From Desmodus rotundus (lineage: Eukaryota; Chordata; Mammalia; Chiroptera; Phyllostomidae), in contig NC_071396.1 of the NCBI RefSeq assembly GCF_022682495.2, forward strand, positions 58,979,159 to 59,043,158: a stretch of 64,000 nt of DNA, read 5' to 3'. The position numbers and the translations under genes were made by a program. Shown one piece after another: positions 58,549-64,000 of this stretch; positions within the stretch are counted from its first letter, which is position 1; each line of letters opens with the position of its first letter. The notes under the pieces were generated by a model. The model saw only the letters and a program-made list of their open reading frames with translations. It did no database searches and was not told the DNA's origin.

Positions 58549-60290
58549 CTTTTTTCTTTTTTTTAAGTATACTTTATTGATTATGCTATTAGAGTTTTCC
58601 CAATTTTCCCCTTTTATCCCCCCATCTGCCCTGCATCCCCCAACCCTCCAGCATTCCTCCCCCCTTATTTCATGTTTGTGGGTTGTACATATAAGTTCTT
58701 AGAATTCTCTGTTTCTTGTGCCATTTGTGACCTCTCACCATCTATTTTAGACCTACCAATTATGCTTCTTCTTCCCTGTATCTTTTCTCCCCTATTCTGC
58801 CCCTTCCCCTCCCCACTGAAAACCCTCCATGTGATGTCCGTTTCTCTGATTCTGTTCCTGTTCTGGTTGTTTGCTTAGTTTTTGTTTTTATTTTTTATTT
58901 AGATTCAGTTGTTGATAATTGTGGGTTTGTTAACATTTTACTGTTCATATTTTTTATCTTCTTCAATTTCTTAGATAAATCCCTTTAACATTTCCTATAA
59001 TAAGGGCTTGGTGATGATGAACTCCTTTAACTTGACCGTACCTGGGAAGCACTTTATCTGCCTTTCCATTCTAAATGATAGTTTTGCTGGATACAGTAAT
59101 CTTGGATGTAGGTCCTTGCCTTTCATGACTTCAAATACTTCTTTCCAGCTCCTTCTTGCTTGCAAGGTTTCTTTTGAGAAATCAGCTGATAGCCTTATGG
59201 GCACTTCTTTGTAGGTAGCTCTCTCCTTTTCTCTTCCTGTTTTTAAGATTCTATCTTTAGTCATGGGTAACTTAATGATGATGTGCCTTAGTGTGTTCCT
59301 CTTTGGGTCCAACTTCTTTGGAACTCTCTGGGTTTCCTGGACTTCCTGGGACTCTATTTCCTTTGACAGATTGGGGAAGTTTTCCTCCATTATTTGTTCA
59401 AATAAGTTTTCAATTTCTTGCTGTTGTTCTTCTCCTTCTGGCACCCCTATAATTTGGGTATTGGAAAGTTTAAAGTTGTCCCAAAGGTTCCTAAGCCTCT
59501 ATTCAGTTTTTTGAATTCTATTCTTCATTTTTTTCTAGTTGGATGTTTAATTCTTTTTTTTTTCTGTTCCAAATCATTGATTTGAGTCCTGGTTTCCTTC
59601 CTGTTATTGGTGGTTCCCTGAAAAATTTGATTTATTTTTGCTTTGATATCTTTCATTTGTTCTTTCATTTTTGACCAAACTCAATCAGTTCTGTAAGCAT
59701 TTTGATTACCAGGGCTTTGAACTCTCCAGCAGATGGTTGGCTACTCCTCATCGCTTAGCTTTCTTTCTTGAGTTTTGCTCTGTTCTTTCATTTGGGCCCC
59801 ATTTCTTTGTCTTTGCACACCTGTTAAGTTGTAACGGGTTGGGGCCTTAGGTATTCACCAGGGTAGGGCAACCCTCGTTGCTGTTCTGCTACACCACCTG
59901 TGGGGGAGGGGCCAGAGAGGGAACAATGCAGCTCTCCTGCTCGGCTCTAGCTCCACTTTATGATGAACTCTCATGTGAGACTGGAGATTTCTCCCACCTT
60001 GGCAACCCCCACTGTAGTCCACAGTCAGCTCTGAGTCTCAGTTTCCTGTTCAGTCATCCCTGCCCACATGGTCCACTACCTTGCTGCAGATTCTCTCCGT
60101 CCACCCATCTTACCAGTCTGGTTGGTCTGTTTGACTGTTTCTTCAATTCCTTGGTTGTCAGAGTTCCATGCAGTTTGATTTCCTGGCACATCTGGTTGTT
60201 TATTGATTTTAGATTGGTTGTTATCCTCTTTTTGGTTGTGTGAGGAAGTGAAGTGTTTCTACTTATGTCTCCATCTCAGCTGGAACTCCA
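58549..60290 (-). mobile_element. HAL1-4, full-length, inside HAL1-3
   Basis: Complete element of about 1.74 kb on the minus strand: T-run, 3' UTR, ORF1, and about 490 bp of 5' UTR ending near a GAGATGGAGAC start. It is inserted within ORF1 of HAL1-3 with a perfect 10-bp target-site duplication. It is more diverged from HAL1-1 and HAL1-2 than those are from each other. Confidence 0.92.
58995..59791 (-). pseudogene. HAL1-4 ORF1p pseudogene
   Basis: Start ATG at 59789-59791. The RNA-recognition and C-terminal half is open at 58995-59444 (GEEQQQEIENLFEQIMEEN, YKEVPIRLSADFS, ETLQARRSW, LYPAKLSF). The N-terminal half carries frameshifts. It is the same ORF1-only layout as in HAL1-1 and HAL1-2. 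Confidence 0.85.
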
Positions 60291-60933
60291 AATACTTCTT
60301 TCCAGCCCCTTCTTACCTGCAAGGTTTCTTTTGAGAAATCAGCTGATAGTCTTATGGGAACTCCTTTATAGGTAACTGTCTCCTTTTCTCTTGCTGCTTT
60401 TAAGATTCTCTCCTTGTCTTTAATCTATGATGTGCCTTGGTGTGTGCTTCCATGGGTCCAACTTCTTTGGGACTCTCTGAGCTTCCCAGACTTCCTAGAA
60501 GTCTATTTCCATTGCCAGATTGGGGAAGTTTTCCTTCATTATTTGTTCAAATAAGTTTTCAATTTCTTGGTCTTTATCTCTTTCTGGCACCCATATGATT
60601 AGGATGTTGGAACACTTAAAGATGTCCCAGAGGTTCCTAAGCCTCTCCTCATTTTTTTGAATTCTTTATTCATTCCATTCCAGGTGGGTGTTACTTCTTC
60701 ATTTTGTTCCAAATCATTGATCTGAGTCCTGGTTTCCTTTCTTTCACTCTTGGTGTCATGTATATTTAACTTTTCTTCACTTTGGCTAGCCTTTATTTCT
60801 CCCTTCATTTTGTGATTGAGCTCACTCAGTTCTGTGAGCACCTGATTACCTGTGTTTTGAACTGTGCATCAGATAGGTTGTCTATCTCCTTGTCATACAG
60901 CTCTTTTTTCTGGGGTTTGATGTGTTCTTTCAT
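60291..60933 (-). pseudogene. HAL1-3 ORF1p pseudogene, interrupted
   Basis: N-terminal and central part of the HAL1 ORF1, whose C-terminal end lies beyond HAL1-4 at 58380-58548. Only short frames remain (for example ELNHKMKGEIKASQSEEKLN in 60599-60841). Confidence 0.8.
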
Positions 60934-61455
60934 TTGGGCCACATTTCTTTTTGTTGGCACACCGATTATGTTGTAAGTTGTGGAGCCTTAGGTATTCCCC
61001 AGGACTGGGCAACCCCGTTTGCTGCATTGTGGTGCTGTTTGTGGAGGAGGATTCAGAGAGGGAAAATTGCCACTCTCTTGCTTTGCTCTAGCCCCACTTT
61101 CCAATGAACTCTCCTGTGAGACTGGGAGTTTCTCCAGCCGTTGCAATCCCTGCAGTATTTTACAGCTAGTTTTGAGTCTCTAGATTTCCATTCAGCCAGC
61201 CTTGCCTCACCCACATGGTCTGCCACCTATCTGCATGTCCTCTCTGCTCAGTTGCCTATTTCCCATCTCCGCCCCCTCCTACCAGTCTAAGTGAATGTTT
61301 CTTTAACTCCTTGGTTGTTTCTGTAACTTTCTTTCTTCATGAAGTTTGATTTTCTGGTACTTCTGGTTGTTTATTTTTTAAAAAATTGTTGTTATCCTTC
61401 TTTTGGTTGTGTTAGGAGATGAAGTATTTCTGCCTTACATCTCCATCTTGGCCAG
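60291..61455 (-). mobile_element. HAL1-3, 5' part (split)
   Basis: Continues HAL1-3 from the cut: ORF1 to an ATG at 60931-60933, then a 5' UTR to a GGCCAAGATGGAGATG start at 61439-61453. The ORF is disabled by frameshifts and by the inserted HAL1-4. Confidence 0.9.
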
Positions 61456-61504
61456 AACTCTAACTAGCCACCAGTTAAAAAAGATGTAAAAGAGGGTTCG
61501 AGGA

Positions 61505-61515
61505 AAGATGGCAGT
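61505..61515 (+). promoter_or_regulatory. YY1-like L1 start motif
   Basis: AAGATGGCAGT at the 5' edge of L1-k, equivalent to those at 714, 41871 and 44733. Confidence 0.55.
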
Positions 61516-62362
61516 GAGATAGGTGGTAGTGCAGTCCACTTCCCCCTGCACATGGGTGAAACACCTACCTGGTCTACTTAGGAACAAAGCGAACAGCCAT
61601 CAGTACCCCAGTGTTTATGAAGAGAAGAGACCAAAGAGTATAGAGGACACTGAAAAAACAGATGGTAAGGGGATTGCTTCAGGACAAAAATGTCCCTGGG
61701 ACAAGCGTGGGGAACAGGGCGACTGAAGCCCCAGGCCTGAGCCCACTGGGCCTGCTGCAGGACTCCTGGGAGTTGACAGCTCCCTGCCCTGCCAAACAGG
61801 GCTTGAGCAGCACTGAGAGAGACCTGGTTGCTTGAAATCACAGGGAGGGGAAGGAGGACGAAGTGGTAAACACACGGAGACCATGGGCACCAACTGGGGA
61901 GAGTTGAGAGTTGGGCCGTGTGGGGCCCTGACCCGGACAGTCCCCAATGTAGCTGGAGAGGTGGGCTGTGTAAGAGGACAGACCCTTCCTTGTATGGAGC
62001 AGCAGGATTTAGCAGGAGGATTTTCTCAAAAAGAAAAAGACCCTCGGGGGCAGTTCGGGGAATTCCCCTGCAGTAACATCTCCAGTCTCCTCTCCACTGG
62101 GCCACCAGGCACTCCCCTGGGGCTGTGGGGGATATAGAGCCCAAATCCTAAGCACTGCAGGGGGTGGGAGCCGGGGAGAGTACATATGTCTGAGGGACTC
62201 AAGACCACAGGCACCAACTGGGAAGTGTGTGCACCTTGGGTGGACCTGAGACCACAGGCATTGACCTGGGATAGTGCAACTTGGAGAGACACGAGACCAC
62301 AGGCACCAGGGAGAGTGCAAATCAAGGATGGCCCTGCACACACACCCATAGCCCGGAGGAGG

Positions 62363-63501
62363 GTGAATACCTGAACCTGTGGATCCAGGGGCCGCTGGAG
62401 AGCTGGGTCAGAGGCTGCCCGAGTGCTGGTTGGGACAGAGAAGAGCTGGGTTAGGCTGACTAAGTTGACTACAGCCAAAAAGACCAGCAAAACTGGCTTG
62501 GCCAGTTTGAGGCCAGCAGGCTTGTTTTTTGTTGTTTCTTTTTATTCTTTAATTTTTTCAAAGTAATTCTTTATTATTATTTTTTATTATTTTTTCTTTC
62601 TTTTCACACCTTCTTCCTCTCCTTCTTTCATGTTCTACTCCTTCTTTCTCTCCCTTTATATCTCTTCTTCCTTCTGTCTCTCTTTTTTTTTAAATCCCCA
62701 CAGGTGAGACAATAAAATCTGGAACTGTGAAAAGACCAAAGTTGGACCCAAAGAGGAGGCATCCCAACAGCTGAGAGAGTGAAACAAATTCCACTTTGCT
62801 ACTCCAGAGAACTTGCAAGATATTGTATATTTGTATTATTAATTTTTTCATTATTCTTACATTACTCATTATATTACAATTTTTGTATCTCTCTTCTTTC
62901 TGTTTAGTCTTCTTCACTTGACTGGTTAACTTGCATTGTTTGACTGGTTTCCCCTTGTTCTCTCTCTCACAGTGTATTGTTAGTTAGCTGTCTTTCACTT
63001 CACTTGGGTTCCATTAGCACACTACTCTAGGACCTATACTCCCTATTCTAGTTATCCAGATCACATAGATTCTGTCATATGATTGTTGCTCCATTACTAT
63101 TGTAAATAATAGCTGTTCCATACATCTGTAAATACTACACAGAACCTCTCCCAGATCTCAGACCTCTTCACTGTTTCCTGAACTTTATTACTGGTGTGGT
63201 TAAATCTATTCTCTCACACGTTACATCTATTTTCTACCCTTTACTCTCACTTTAGCTCATAATCTGACCTCCCACAAGATCACAGCTTTCTAGATCCAAC
63301 TCAAAACCCTTCCCCCCAACCCCCCACAACAATGGTCTTATCTTCTTTCCACCATTTTTAAAAAGTGGCTAGGTGGGTGAATTATCATGGTTAACACTAT
63401 ATATATCCAAAGTAACTCCTATCTCTTCTCTAAGGGCTGGTACTTTAAATATCATATAATATACTCCTGCTCTCTTAAACCATTTCACCTTCCCACTACA
63501 A
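62363..63501 (+). other. Intron-like segment of L1 5' UTR
   Basis: Exactly the stretch missing from L1-g between 45969 and 45970. It begins GTGAAT after AGG, as a splice donor would. It ends with a pyrimidine-rich run and CTACAA; an AG acceptor would need the last base to be G. L1-f has CTGTAA at the same place. Confidence 0.5.
62640..62709 (+). promoter_or_regulatory. Ratchet-like splice site
   Basis: A 60-base pyrimidine-rich run followed by CCCCACAG directly joined to GTGAGA, so a 3' and a 5' splice signal share one point (62703/62704). L1-f has CAAGTGAGA here, keeping only the donor half. Confidence 0.4.
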
Positions 63502-64000
63502 CCTACCATAAAAAAGAGTAGTTAGAAACCAGGAACACCAGGACACCTCCTGGAAGAGGAAACCCACCAACAAAGGAATCACCAACAGCTAAGAACAGAA
63601 GAAGGTGAAGGAGGGAGTGGAAGTCACACTAACTTAACACAGGACATATCTGGAAATACAAGTAAATAGTGGAGAAATTACTCAGAACAAACAGCTGAAC
63701 AAGAACAACAGAAAAGCCTCAAAACCTTGTACACACGGAAGAACAATCTCCAACACAACCTGCCCACACCTGCACAAGAGAAAGCAAGAGGTAGGGGTCA
63801 GACTGACCCTCAGATAAAGAGCTGGTGGGAAAGACCCACCAAAGAAAGACCCAACAACAAGCAAAAACCAAAGACATACACAGAACCAACATAAACCACA
63901 GCCCAAGATCAGTAAGATTGGGAGATCAAGGAGACAGTACCACTGAATCTCACAGGTATTCTACCAGAGAAGTTTATACCATAGACCCAGGGGGTCAGCA

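Larger units (their letters stand above)
61497..64000 (+). mobile_element. LINE-1 5' UTR, runs off right edge (L1-k)
   Basis: Starts at a GGAAAGATGGCAGTG motif and follows the 5' UTR of L1-g block by block to 62362, then carries an AT-rich 1,139-bp segment that L1-g lacks. From 63502 it matches L1-g again, into the region just before ORF1. The AT-rich segment matches L1-f 5' UTR (39900-40700 reversed), so it is an original part of the element and not a later insertion. ORF1 and ORF2 lie beyond the window. Confidence 0.92.

Overview
The window is repeat-dense mammalian nuclear DNA, most likely from a bat. The evidence is several tRNA-derived SINEs of the chiropteran Ves type, several waves of LINE-1, and four copies of a LINE-1-derived element that carries ORF1 but no ORF2 (HAL1, 'half-L1'). 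These sit over old mammalian MIR, L2, MER20 and L1M fragments. I recognise no intact host gene, tRNA, rRNA, CRISPR array or proviral gene. Every long open frame that I can assign belongs to a retrotransposon and is broken.

Layout. 1-738: 5' UTR of a minus-strand L1 running off the left edge. 2317-6387: L1 on + with near-perfect 13-bp target-site duplications (TSDs) and a dead ORF2. 7018-9250: a three-layer nest, in which a MIR is split by an old L1 that is split by a 1.1-kb solo LTR. 10893-14067: 5'-truncated minus-strand L1. 14068-19655: mostly unique sequence with old repeats. 19656-20983 and 22569-24549: two minus-strand HAL1s on either side of a GC-rich island with a CTCF-like site, a C-rich tract and a hexanucleotide microsatellite. 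24571-31959: the quietest part, holding only old MIR, L2 and L1 relics. 31960-34285: older minus-strand L1 with a small nested L1 insertion. 34286-41885: full-length minus-strand L1 (about 7.6 kb) with a 2.4-kb 5' UTR. 44727-51190: full-length + L1 with tandem 5' UTR units and a clean 1.1-kb 5' UTR gap. 52240-57978: layered old L1s, a second solo LTR, SINEs and an unclassified insertion. 57979-61455: one HAL1 inserted into another. 61497-64000: 5' UTR of a further + L1 running off the right edge.

These parts relate as a retrotransposon ecosystem. L1 ORF2 supplies endonuclease and reverse transcriptase. SINEs and HAL1s have no such enzyme and must use it in trans. L1 and HAL1 5' ends share an AAGATGG start motif of the YY1 type. 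The points most worth a second look are: two L1 copies sharing the same five-base change that destroys the reverse-transcriptase FADD motif; an L1 lacking an intron-like 1,139-bp 5' UTR segment that its relatives keep, with a ratchet-like splice site inside that segment; tandem 5' UTR units and antisense ORFs in L1; and a HAL1 ORF1 protein with a shortened coiled coil. All family assignments come from reading the sequence; no database search was run.
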